Positions 35,501 to 46,148 of a stretch of 64,000 bases of DNA are shown piece by piece. Made by a program: the position numbers and the translations under genes. The DNA comes from Channa striata. Taxonomy: Eukaryota; Chordata; Actinopteri; Anabantiformes; Channidae. The notes below the pieces were generated by a model. The model worked only from the letters and a program-made list of their open reading frames with translations. It did not search any database and was not told the origin of the DNA. Every line of letters begins with the position of its first letter. Position 1 is the stretch's first letter. The stretch spans positions 18,488,619-18,552,618 of the forward strand of contig CM065188.1 in the NCBI GenBank assembly GCA_033026295.1, read 5' to 3'.

Positions 35501-38500
35501 TGAGCGGAGGCTCCAGTATTGAGGGGTTTGAGGATTTCACCGGTGGAATCTCTGAGAGCTACGACCTGAAGAAGCCCCCTCCGTTCCTCTTCAACATCAT
35601 GAGGAAAGCTCTGCAGCTCGGCTCGCTGCTCAGCTGTGATGTAAATGTTTAAAACTCTACTCAAACGCTGAAGGGGAATCACTGAAAAACTCCAGGAGTG
35701 TTCTGTTTTCAGACAACACTATGAAGCTGCCTGTTTTTATCAGGATGTGGTTTTTACCACATCAACAGATCAGTTTCCTGATTTGCAGATGTGGGCACAT
35801 GTTATCTTATGCCAAGGTTACTATAGTTAGAAAAAACTGTCACACAAAATTAAGAATAAAACATTCCTAAACCATCCCACCTGTCTCTATAGACCATGGA
35901 CAATGAATAGAATTAGACACCAGATGGAAAGATGACGTCCACTTAAAACAAACCTGGATGTGCACTGACAATATTTTTTGGACAAAACGTCATAGATTCA
36001 CTGCTTTGTGAATGAGCAGTGAACTGAAACAGTGAAAATCCACAGAGGTCCTGGGCCACATCTTAAAGAAAAATAACATTTATTGATTAGCCTAATTAGC
36101 AGAGCAATAGTGTAGACAAGTTCTGTAAAGACAGGTTCTCTCTTATGGGTGAGATCGTCTTAAGAAATGTCTGTCAGCACCAATGTTTTCTGCAGTGATT
36201 TTCTGCCTTACCATGTCAGATTCCCGTCTCGTCTGAGAAGGAGGTGGAGAAGATCACCGATCAGAAACTGGTCAAAGGTCACGCTTACTCCATCACTGCA
36301 GCAGAGCAGGTGAGGCATTCCTGGAAATAAGAGCAGGAACAGAAGCAGCTGCAGGTGGTCTCAGAGTAACATGTGAGGTTCTGCTCTCCAGGTCCATTAC
36401 TCTGGTTCTCTGGTGGAACTGCTGAGGATCAGGAACCCCTGGGGCTGTCGGGAGTGGACCGGAGCCTGGAGCGATGAGTGAGTGGAGCTCATGGATCCTT
36501 CTGATCTGTGTCTCTGATTTAGACTCAGAGCATTAGTGCAGACCCAGTTAGCATGGAGTGGTAATAAAAAGTAGAAATACCTCAGAAAAGAAACCAGCTG
36601 CAGCTGAGATAATTATTATTTCCAGTTATTTGGAAGTTACACCTCTGGTAACGAATTTAAAACAGCAGAAAAATTGGTTTGTGTGAGCACGGCACCACTC
36701 CACCTCTGTGACTTCACGGTTTTACCATCTATCAGGTCAAAGGAATGGGATCAAGTTCTGCCAGACGAGAAGAAGAAGCTGAATTACTCTGCTGAGGATG
36801 GAGAGTTCTGGTGAGACTCTGGTTTGGGAGATCATCTCACACTGTGTGTCAGGGAAATGTGGGACAGGACAGGAAGCTGCTGGAGATACAGAGCAGTGTT
36901 GTTGCTGATGTCAAAACATTTCTGTTGGTGTAATCAGACTTTTTTCTGCAGGATGTCCTACAACGACTTCCTGCTTCAATATTCAGGCCTTAAGATCTGC
37001 AACCTGACCCCCGACGCATTAAGCAGCGACCAGGTCGGACGCTGGAACTACACTGAGTTCGAGGGCGAGTGGAAGATCGGCTCCACTGCTGGAGGGTGCA
37101 GTAACTATCCAGGTACGACATTTTATTCACATTTACACCTTCACTCAGAAACAACCAGGTTTCTTCACATAGTCACGCAAAGCTTGTTCTTTTTGCTATA
37201 CTGGATTTGTCGTTGTTCGTATTACAATTGACTGTGATCCTATCTACTGCGTTATTTATGGGTTTAAATGGACTGCTTACTTTATCTAACATGACATAAA
37301 TCTTTCCATTCTGACTGAGGATAACACCCTCGTCCTCCCTAACCCTCCTACCACCTGTTCTCTGGATCCCATCCCCTCCCATCTTCTTCAGACAGGTGCA
37401 CTCACACTAATACCCAGCCAAGATTACCCCACTGTTTATGAAGCCTACTCTCGATACCTCTTTTTTTGGGAGGTACAGACCTGTCTCTCTTCTTCCATTT
37501 CTGATCGAAACCCTTGAATGAGCAGTCTTCTTCTTTGGAACAATCTCCTTGATGTCAATCAGTCTGGCTTCATGAGTGGTGACTCCAGAGAAAAACACTG
37601 CTGACAGTCATCAAATTCGTACAGGCTAGGGAAGCTGCAGCTCATTCTTCTGTATTAATGATAGTCGATCTATCTGCAACCTTTGACAGTGAACCACCAG
37701 ATGTGTGTGACACACGTCACACTCATATTTAGGTCACTGCATTGGATTAATTAGGTTCAAGGTTCTGACTCTCACCTACAGAGTGGTCAAACCACTACAT
37801 TAAAACCATCTGGTGGTTTATCTATACATTTTTTTACGATTTATTATGATTTTCGTTGTAATTTTCGCAAAGACACAGAACACACTGTATCAATGGCTGT
37901 TTACTCTGTAAACCTGTTTTCTCTCTGTAGGCACGTTCTGCTCCAACCCTCAGTTCTTTATCAGGCTGGAAGACTCGGACGACGACCCTCACGATGGACT
38001 GGACGGCTGCACTATCCTGATCGGTCTGATGCAGAAATACACTCGCAGGATGAGAAAAGAACTCAACGCCATCGGATTCACCATCCACAAGGTGAAACTC
38101 AAGATGAAACATGATGAGACCACAGGAAAGATGCCCAGAGTCAGTAGCTGTAGAGCAGGGTCTCCAACACGTCGCTCAAGAGCTACCGGTAGCTCGTGCC
38201 CACCTTCCAAGTGGCTCGCCAAGAGTTAACTTGAAAACCTGATTAGTCCAATTTGATTGATCACTCTGCAAACCAAATTACATGTATATCCAATCAAGTT
38301 TAGAAGTGTCCCGCCCCCTAGCTTAGTTGCTATATTTAGTGATACCTCAGCGATTACTGACAAATCAAGTGACTTTTTGTGGTGTTATTGATTGAGATTT
38401 GACAGCACATCTCGTTCTCACTCTTCTCAATGAGCAGGTGGTGCTGTCGTAGGCCCCTCCCACAATGCAGCAGCCCCTCCCTGCTGCAGTTAGAGCAGGA

Positions 38501-39923
38501 GATGATATCCCCTCACCTGCACAGGTACTCATACCAGGAAGAGAACACTATAGAAAGAAAGGCAACAGACACACTAATTGCAAAAACACAAAAATATTTT
38601 TGTGATGTCTTAATGCCAAATGTGAGTTGTGGACACCAGCATTTTGTAAAGGTTCGGCCATTTTCATTTTGTGAAAGTAGCTCTCGGGAGGGAAAAAAGG
38701 TTGGAGACCTCTGCTGTTGAGGAAAAATGTGGTTAATGTTTTTATTCAGGGATCAGCCTCTTCCAACTTCCACATCAGTCATTTCCAAACAAGTGCAGAG
38801 TCTCTTTCTGTTACATTTCACTGTTTACATACTACTAAATGTGTCTGACATCCTAATTACCTTTGTGCTGTTTAATTACTATGTTTTTCTTCTTGCAGGT
38901 TCCTGATGAGGTGGGTTCAGTACATTTGACTTCTTCTAACCTGAAAATCAAATGAAGAATTTTAAAGATGAAACCAGTCGTAGATTTAACAGTTTCTAGA
39001 TCAGTTTGTTGAACTTTTTCCCTCCTTCCAGGTTGAGCAGACTCGCTGCATGGATCTATTATAGTCTCACCTGAGTTATTTTAATTTATTCATTTAGCAA
39101 TAAATCACAACAACAAAATCATCAACTTTACAGGATTATAGAGAAAAGCAAAGACATCCCCCTGAACAACCACTAAGATGATGTTGGAGAGAAAAAAGAA
39201 ATTCCCTCAACCAAAAAAAAGCTCCAACAGAACCAGTTTCTGTAAGGTTGGAAACTGGATTAAATTCAATTCAATTCATCTGAGAGTCCTTGAGCTCTTG
39301 GAAAAGTCCTGGTTGAGCCAAACATCCTACATTTGAGAATGTTGGAGGCTACTGAGCTCTCAGGAACCTGCAGTGCAGCAGATTTGTTATGTAATATTCT
39401 TCTCTCTGAGCTCTACAGGAAGTTTATTTGACCTCACAGCTTTGTTCTGATACAGTACAAATTGTAAGCTGTGTGGCCTTCTATAGTGTGTGCCTTTTCA
39501 AATGATGTCCAGTCAATTATATTTACTACAGGTGGACTCTAATAGAGGTGTAGAAACATCTCAGCAATGATCAAGAGCCTCCCTAAAGGGAGCCATGAGT
39601 GTTTGCAAAGGGTCTAAAGGATTGTATTAACTGTAATAGATGCAGCATAACGTCAGCATTGTGTCCTGTCAATGTTCTTCTTCTTCTTCTTTTGTGGTCA
39701 GTACAAAGGTCGTAGCAACATCCATTTGGGTCCTGACATCCTCTTAAGGAGATACCCTGTGGCTCGCATTAAGACCTTCTCAAACCTGAGGGAGGTGTGT
39801 GAGCGCTTTAAACTGCCGCCTGGAGACTACGTCATCATCCCCTCCACCTTTGAACCAAACTGCCAGGGAAGCTTCATCCTGAGGGTGTTTACAGAGAAAG
39901 AGGCTCACATCAGGTTAGCCTGA
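32590..39923 (+). CDS. Calpain C: calpain protease without penta-EF-hand domain
   Basis: Tandem duplicate of calpain B. Exons: 32590-32748, 33150-33219, 33491-33609, 33769-33902, 35478-35640, 36220-36309, 36392-36477, 36736-36810, 36952-37112, 37931-38091, 38899-38910, 39702-39923; 483 aa, all phases joining. The N-terminus (FNKQDFEQLRSECL, LFCDPTFPASPASL) is shorter than B by 17 codons. The triad is intact: Cys 33496-33498, His 36280-36282, Asn 36434-36436. The C2-like domain carries LEDSDDDPHDG. After EAHIR the old donor (AG/GTTAGC) reads on to an in-frame TGA, with AATAAA at 40059-40064 and 40071-40076. As in B there are no EF-hand exons downstream; the next gene, aars2, is on the other strand. 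In exon 4 the usual PTKDGKL reads PTRWGKL. Probably an active or regulated protease unable to pair through a PEF domain, by inference. Confidence 0.85.
33687..33732. other. Perfect 18-bp hairpin in calpain C intron 3
   Basis: AGCAGAAAGCCCCACAAC at 33687-33704 and its exact reverse complement at 33715-33732, separated by a 10-base loop. It ends 36 bases before the acceptor of exon 4. The equivalent intron of calpain B does not have it. Confidence 0.9.
33903..34990. other. Calpain C intron 4, left part
   Basis: The first 70 bases match calpain B intron 4. The rest, up to the gypsy fragment, has no recognisable gene and may be flanking retroelement or LTR sequence. LTR ends could not be defined. 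Confidence 0.35.
34990..35210 (-). mobile_element. Ty3/gypsy retrotransposon fragment (RNase H end)
   Basis: The minus strand reads QAYVLNIQHIRGKENALADA then LSRARLD, the conserved end of the gypsy RNase H/pol region (GKxNxxADALSR), preceded by an NNPLxxF-like region. It lies in calpain C intron 4 and is broken. Confidence 0.75.
35454..37126 (+). repeat. Duplicated block, copy 2 (pairs with 24142-25826)
   Basis: Exons 5-9 of calpain C and their introns; see the partner block. The left edge lies just before CTCTTGTGTCTCG and the right edge just after GTACGACATTTTAT. Confidence 0.9.
37290..37700 (+). mobile_element. LINE reverse transcriptase fragment
   Basis: In calpain C intron 9. Shifted frames read PTTCSLDPIPSHLLQT, YRPVSLLPFLIETLE, ISLMSISLAS and a decayed VDLSATFDSEPP, the fingers/palm part of an L2-like LINE RT. 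It carries several frameshifts and stops. Calpain B intron 9 carries a different LINE piece. Confidence 0.65.
38156..38713. mobile_element. hAT-like non-autonomous transposon (MITE)
   Basis: A 558-bp element in calpain C intron 10. Its ends are inverted: CAGGGTCTCCAAC on the left and GTTGGAGACCTCTG on the right. It is flanked by an 8-bp duplication with one mismatch (CTGTAGAG at 38148-38155, CTGTTGAG at 38714-38721). The CAG start and 8-bp duplication are hAT features. Calpain B has the empty site (GTTAGTAGAGGAAAG at about 26775). No transposase is encoded. Confidence 0.85.
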
Positions 39924-40080
39924 TACTGGTGCACTGGGATCGCTGAGCTGTCTACTGGTCAGACTGGTGCTGGACCAGTAACTCCCCAGAGTACAGTCTG
40001 TAAAAAAAGGTTTATCCACAGTAAAAATCATCAGTTTCCAACTGTTTGGTTTGTTACAAATAAAGAAAGAAATAAAGTCC
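39920..40080 (+). terminator. Stop codon context and polyadenylation signals of calpain C
   Basis: TGA at 39921-39923, then AATAAA at 40059-40064 and 40071-40076. The sequence around them is homologous to the 3' flank of calpain B. Confidence 0.55.
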
Positions 40081-40746
40081 CATCATTCTCGAGTTTATTA
40101 CGTTGAGCACAAAAGTGCCTCTGAGAGGAGAATCAAACAGTTCAGCTTCAAATCAGCAGTTTCAGAGAACCACATTTTCATTGTGTTTTTAATATGTCTC
40201 TGCGTGTTTTTGGGTGATAATGTGACTGACCAATGACAACATCTGTTGTAATGGCAATAAACCTTTAAAAATATCATTACTTTTATAACCAAGATAAGAA
40301 TTAGGCTTTTTGAACTCATTTTGAACACATTTAATTAATGATCTTTATACAATATTTTTAAAGTTTGTTGTTTTGTAAATATAACAAACATCACTGAAAA
40401 ATTCCTGCAATCAATAATACAGTTTTGAACTTATAGTGAATACTCACATATTTACGAAGTATTTAAAGAACTTCCCAGAGAATGTTCTCTCCATCAGCGT
40501 TTGCTGTACCAGAGCTCTCAGGCCAGCAGCCATCATCTGTTGAGACTGCACCAGTGTCTGCCACCAACAGGAGACCTGCCATCTCATACAAGCGCACACC
40601 AACTTATCAGCTGGTACAACACAATTTCAACCTAAACGATCAAAAAATTGCAATTACAACTGTGCAAACAGCAGGTTAAGGTACAAAGAAAAAACTTGAG
40701 TTTTTGTCCCAAAATTGCTGTTTCCTTGATGTTATGTGACATAGGG

Positions 40747-40922
40747 GATCAATCTAGCCACAGGGGTTGCAAGCAAGTAACTCCTGCGCCGGTCCCAAGC
40801 CCGGATAAATAGAGAGGGTTGGGTCAGGAGAGAGGAAGATGCCCAGGATAGAGTGAAGTGGAAACAGATGATTCTCTGTGGTGACCCCTGATGGGAAAAT
40901 CTGAAAGAGAAGTAGTAGTAAG
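40747..40922 (+). mobile_element. RTE element, internally deleted short copy
   Basis: The left end (ATCTAGCCACAGGGGTTGCA ... CCCGGATAAATAGAGAGGGT) matches the left end of the RTE copy at 61522. The right end (GAAGATGCCCAGGATAGAGT ... GTGACCCCTGATGGGAAAA, then AGTAGTAGTA) matches the RTE 3' end. The whole coding part is gone, leaving about 176 bases. Confidence 0.8.
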
Positions 40923-40929
40923 TGACAGA

Positions 40930-40964
40930 GGTACCATGTCTACATGGTACCATGTGTACACATG
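40930..40964. other. Tandem palindromes
   Basis: GGTACCATGT, two bases, ACATGGTACC (40930-40951) followed directly by the perfect 14-base palindrome CATGTGTACACATG (40951-40964), just right of the short RTE copy. Confidence 0.85.
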
Positions 40965-41458
40965 TTGTACCTATTTGCCTGTTAATTATATGGTTGTGCT
41001 TCGAGTTTCCAGCAGAACATTGTAATAGTGGGAAACACCACAACTGGGTCAGATTCTGAGCAAATAATCTGAAACATTCTTTTTACATATAAGATGTCAT
41101 TTTGATATCGTAGACAATAAGCTAGAAACAGAACATTTCAACAAGGGTAAGCCTAAATGTACATCAATTATTACAGACATATATTAAAGTGTATACAAAG
41201 AATACATGGGCGAAGATAACGTGCTTAGTGAATACGTCTGGTAGCAGAAACCAGAGGTCCAAGGGAAGGACGAGCAGGAATCCTCATGGAAACATAAACC
41301 CCTGCACAGTGTGTTTCACAGGCAGAAGATGTGGCTGATATGGAAAATCTCCACCAAAACAGAGTAAAAGTCAATGATATGTCGGCTCTGGACCGCGGTC
41401 TCACTATTAGTGACCGACGCTCTAGCCAATAAGCATCCAGGCTGAGAATTCCAGGTTT

Positions 41459-41630
41459 ACATTTGCATTTATCCAAAGCGACTTACAGAGTAATGTGGTA
41501 GACACACAATGACTGCAATGCAGGGTGCTCATCTGGCCCACAGGATCAACTTGAGGGTCAGTGTTTTGCCCAGGGATGCTTCAACTCGCAGCGGGGGGGA
41601 CCGGGGATCGAACCACTGACTCTTTCAGCT
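41459..41630. repeat. Teleost interspersed repeat
   Basis: Begins TTTACATTTGCATTTATCCA then AAGCGACTTACAGAG, and contains GTTTTGCCCAGGGATGCTTC and GGGGATCGAACCACTGAC. Both halves are familiar strings from fish repeats (the first in inverted form is a LINE tail). Exact family not named. Confidence 0.55.
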
Positions 41631-41877
41631 CCACTTCTTCTCTTTTTGCAGTGGCCCCTACCTCACTGTGAACTTTCTCCCAGGAGTTAGTTTGCAGTGA
41701 AAAAAAATGCTTTTCTGATTTCTTTACAATTGATTCAAACGAAAATCAAGTGAATAAATTATGCTGAACCAGGTGGACAGGTGGCACAGGTGGCACATTT
41801 CTTCAGCCCGATAAACCCTGTTCTGTAAGGAAACATTAAAACATTTGGATTTGTCGGCCTTTACTTGTCCTAAACTA

Positions 41878-43060
41878 AACTTAACTTTATTTATATGTCG
41901 CCAATTTACAATAAGATCACCTCAAGGCATTTTACCTAATAAAGTCAAGATTATACAAGTATTTGGAGAAAATCCAACAAATCCCCCTTTAGCAGCTATA
42001 GGCAACGGTGGAAAAACTCAGTTTAACGGAAGAAACCTTCAGCAGAACCAGACATCTGCCTAGACTGGTTGGGGTGAGAGGAAAGTGGACAGAGAAAAGA
42101 AAACATTGGGCAGGTTGGTAGGACCAGTAGCTCCAAAGTCAGGGACACCTCAGGAAAGGGACAGAGAGAGGGAGCTTTATAGGTAAGAAGAAGGGTTTTA
42201 AATTCTATTCTACATTTAATGGGAAGCCAATGGAGAGAAGCTAATGAAGGTGACATATGATATCTCTTACCAATCCCAGTCAGTAATCTTGCTGCAGCAT
42301 TTTGGAAATTAATTGGAGGCTTTTTAGTAGCTTTAAGTAAGTAGAGAATTACAGTAGTCCAATCTAGAAGGAACAAATGCATGAACCAGTATCGCTTTGA
42401 GACAGAATGCTCCTAATTTTGTCAATGTTCCGTAGGTGGAAAAAGGCTGTTCTAGAGATTTGTTTTATATGTGAGGTAAATGACAAATCCTGGTCAAAAA
42501 TGACTCAGAGATTCATTGCAGTACTACTGGGGGCAAGAGTCCCCCAGTAGTAGTATAGAGTATAGAGACAAGTCCATTATCTGAAGCCAGAAGAAGATCG
42601 TTGGTGACTTTAATCGGTGCGGTTTCTGTGCTATGATGAACTCTAAATGCTGACTGAAATTCTTCAAACAAGTCATTTCTGCGCAGGTGGTCACATAATT
42701 GCTTTGCAACTACTTTTTTTTTCAAGTATTTTAGAAATAAAGGGGAGACTGGATATTGGTCTGTAATTGGCTAAGACACCTGGATCCAGACTAGGTTTTT
42801 TAAGTAGAGGTTTGATTACAGCTACCTTATAGGCCTTTGGTACATATCCTGTTTGTAAAGACAGATTAATGATATCTAATACGAACGTGTCTAATAAGGG
42901 TAAAGCATCTTTGAGCAGTCTAACTGGAATAGGGTCTAGCAGACATGTTGTTGGTTTCGATGCCATAATAGTTGAAGTTAACTCAGCAAGATCTATGGGC
43001 ACAAAGCAGTCTAAAAGGGACTGAGGACTTACTGATGATTCTAATTCTGTTGTATTTGTG
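41878..43060 (-). mobile_element. LINE L2/Rex-type, longest copy (RT to 3' tail)
   Basis: The minus strand contains, in order from the right, an RT segment (ASKPTTCLLDPIPVRLLKDA, KVAVIKPLLKKPSLDPGVLA, NYRPISSLPFISKILEKK), then EEFQSAFRVHHSTETA, LTGIGKRYHMSP..SLHWLPIKCRIEFKTLL, and the L2 3' tail (41878-42130). Frameshifts and deletions break it. The fragments at 45508 and 30040 belong to the same kind of element. Confidence 0.85.
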
Positions 43061-44390
43061 GGGAGGAACCAATTTACTGACCCCTACTTGCTCTTCCAGT
43101 GGACAGGATGTACGTGTTTGTGTTCAGGTATGAGATGTAGCCTACAGGACATGTCTGTAGTGCCACAACTGGAAGCCTATGTGGCTGATGTTCTTTTCCA
43201 GTTGTGTTTTGTGAGTGTTTTGGAGTGAGAGTTCACTTTTCACCTTTGTATATCATATAAAAGGAGGATTTTCTTAATTTGCTAATCACTTCTGGTACAG
43301 GTTCATCGACCTTTTGTGGTATGTTTTGTGTTTACATATTGTAAAGTAAGAACTCTCACAACATATTATATGAAATATGTAGAGTATAGAGAGGCCCCAA
43401 GGTGTTGGCAATATTTTGGAAAACATTATAAAACTAATAGGAAGAGCCACAGCTTTAAACAAAGTTGTGTGTTCTTTATTTGTGATCAAGTTTCCAAATC
43501 TTATTTAATTCAATGCATGAAAGTCTTGTAGATCAACTTATTTTGTGGTTGTTCTGTGTGTTTTCCGTTCAGGATATCTGACACAGCACTCCTAAAGCTA
43601 AGGTTATGAGCATTATGCTTTATACTGTTTTTTTTTCAAATTAAAATTGTTATTTTACAATCTTGAGCATGTTTTAACACTTTATTGAAGGTGTTTGATC
43701 GTAATAGTTTCAGAAATAATCTGTGGAATAACGGTATTTTGTCACTGAGCTATTAGTGCTACCACTTTATTCAAGGTGTTTGATCATAATAATATAAGAT
43801 ACATTTCTTCAACAGCAGTGTTTCTTCAGAAATTTTTTAAGGACAATTTCTGTAAATGTATGGGTTTTGCACATCATTCAAATGAGGGTATTATACCTTA
43901 ATTTTAAGTTGTTTTTTAAGGTCATTTGACTTGTTAATTTTCTCAAAGGTTGTAATGTAACTGATTACTTTCTAATACCAGTAACTTTACCTTCCCTAAC
44001 ACTCATCAGGACTGTTGCAGACTTGGATGGGAAACCTCTTCGCACAAGAAGTGTTAAAGTGAAAAACTCAAGAATATGTCATAGACACTTGGCTATCAAA
44101 AACTAAACTGACTGTCCGAAGATTTTATCCCAGTGCATTTTAAAGTCCGTGTTATTGCCAGATTTGAAAAATGATTGCTTTTCATCTGTGTCACATGACA
44201 CCCCCCAAACCCTAAACGTCAGGACAGATGAACTATTCTTTATCTTGTAATTAACAATGTGGCACACAAATATACAGGCACAGGGATCTTTGCTAATGAC
44301 TGAAGTGATCACTTTGTGGTGGGTATTGTTAGGGAAACACAAAACAGCTGAGAAATAATCCCAGGTACTAAGCAGGTATTTCTATGGATC
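43061..44390. other. Intergenic AT-rich stretch
   Basis: No gene or named repeat recognised. It contains near-repeated phrases (ACTTTATTGAAGGTGTTTGA at about 43680 and CTTTATTCAAGGTGTTTGAT at about 43764) that point to a small local duplication. Confidence 0.4.
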
Positions 44391-44760
44391 TTTATTCCAT
44401 TGATTGGGGACAGATTTTGTTCATTGATAACGCTGACTCCACTTGGTCTTATTTTTATGATACTTTTAGATCCCACATAGATAAAGATGCCCCGTTTAGA
44501 ATGTTTGGGGTAAAAGAGGGTCGATCCCTGGTTCACTCCTAAGATCGGGACTCTTACGTGAGCGTGATCAGCTTTAGGCAAAAGTACAAAAAAATCTGGT
44601 TTGGATGCAATTCCATCAGCTACAAAGGGAATGTACTGCTGCATTAAAAAAAGCTAAATGTATTTAGTAGTTATCTGAGACAAATAATTTAAATGACCCA
44701 CATAAACCATAAAGCCTGTCTCAGGTAAATCTCCTTCAGGATAGCGTCTGTCTCAGTTGG
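44390..44760 (+). mobile_element. LINE fragment (region between endonuclease and RT)
   Basis: The plus strand reads FYDTFRSHIDKDAPFRMFGV then KEGRSLVHS, similar to the HAPLRKFRVKGR..PW motif that precedes the RT domain in fish LINEs. Interrupted by stops. Confidence 0.5.
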
Positions 44761-45507
44761 TGGTTAATTCTAGTCCAGTGTCAAGTCAAGATTTTTAATT
44801 GTCCTTGTCCTGATTTCTTTTTTTTTGCCTCAATAAACTTGTTACCCACACTTGTCTTAGTATTTACCTGGGTCCACCTCAAGCCATATAGGGACTTACC
44901 AGGTTTTTCCTTTGACTCCAAGTTTCTGCTTGGTCTATCGTCCTTCTTTTAGATCTAGACCATGAGGGCCACGCCTAACGACCCCGATCTTTGTGGGTTA
45001 GGGTTGTAATCGTTACATCTTGATGACGCCACCCTGTTCCCAGCGCCCACCTTAACGAGCCTTTTTAGGCCAGGCCCACTCTGGAGGAGCCACTTTTATT
45101 CGGACTGAAGAAGCTGCTTGGATAATTAGCAAAATGTTTCTAACCAAGAACAAAGGAGTCCTATCCTAGGACAGCTGTGTGCAGTCACGGGGGCTTCACA
45201 GTCCAATGAAAGTAAACCAGTGTTTCCATAATTCAAATGTAAACAAAAAGATTAACTAAATAATGTTTAATACACTTTGGCAGGAGAGACACTGAGGAGA
45301 CAGAGAAAGAGACAAACGGTGATACAGACCGAAACAGAAAGAATGACATGTTGTAATCAGAGAGAGGACGCAGCTTATGATTGCTACCTTCACAATTCTA
45401 ATTCAATCACTATGTGCATGCTCACATGGTTTTAAAGCTGTCTTTACCCAATATTACACATTCTTAAAAATACAGACCTAGAATACAGATGTTTATTTCT
45501 AAATAAC

Positions 45508-45655
45508 TTGAAAAAATTTGTTTCAAACCAATTATGTGATCACCTGCGCAGAAACAACCTGTTTGAAGAATTTCAATCAGGATTTAGAGTTCATCATAGC
45601 ACAGAAACTGCACTGATTAAAGTCAACAAAAATCTTCTTCTGGCTTCAGATAGGC
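45508..45655 (+). mobile_element. LINE L2/Rex-type RT fragment
   Basis: Reads NQLCDHLRRNNLFEEFQSGF then RVHHSTETALIKVNKNLLLA, the RT segment also present at 42520-42720 in the opposite orientation. It stops abruptly at 45655 at the junction with another repeat. Confidence 0.8.
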
Positions 45656-46015
45656 TCGCCGCCTTACAGCTAAAGGGTCCCCCGGTTTGAATCCTGGACG
45701 GGTGCAGCCTTTCTGTGTGGAGTTTGCATGTCCCCCCTGTGCTTGTGTAGGTTTCCTCCGGTTTCGTCCCACAGTCCAAACACACGCATGTTAGGTTAAT
45801 ACGTGACTCTAAACTGCCTGTAGGTGTGAGTGTCAGTGTGAATCATTGTTTGTCTGTGTATGTCTGTCTTTCTTGGCCCTGAGACATACTGAAGACCTGT
45901 CCAGGGTGCACCCCCGCTCTCACCAAATGACAGCTGGGTTAGGCTCCAGCCCCCACAGGGTGTCCCTGAACATCTTATCCTGTTCAGGGACCCAAACAGG
46001 ATAACAGATGGAGGG
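45656..46015 (+). repeat. Abundant teleost retroposon 3' end
   Basis: Contains CCTTTCTGTGTGGAGTTTGC, TTTCGTCCCACAGTCCAAAC, GACCTGTCCAGGGTG, AGCTGGGTTAGGCTCCAGCC and a terminal AACAGATGGAGGG, a familiar repeat of fish genomes. A GGTTTGAATCC word near 45690 resembles a tRNA B box but stands alone. Family name not asserted. Confidence 0.6.
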
Positions 46016-46048
46016 AAATGAATCTGTTTACCTGTAACTTTGTAACTT

Positions 46049-46054
46049 TTTATT
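46049..46054 (-). terminator. aars2: Polyadenylation signal of aars2
   Basis: TTTATT on the plus strand is AATAAA on the aars2 strand, 95 bases after its stop codon. Confidence 0.6.
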
Positions 46055-46148
46055 TCTTTCAAAACAAAGAAATGAGCAGAATTATAAAACATCAATTTAA
46101 ATAAACTTTTGCACCTGAACCTGAGGTCCAACCACAGGAGGCTATGAA

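Noticed and set aside
40482..40679. 65-codon open frame downstream of calpain C
   Set aside because: No EF-hand or calpain motif and no clear splice partner; more likely leftover repeat sequence.
45680..45705. tRNA gene suggested by a B-box-like GGTTTGAATCC
   Set aside because: No cloverleaf or A box at the right distance; it belongs to an interspersed retroposon.
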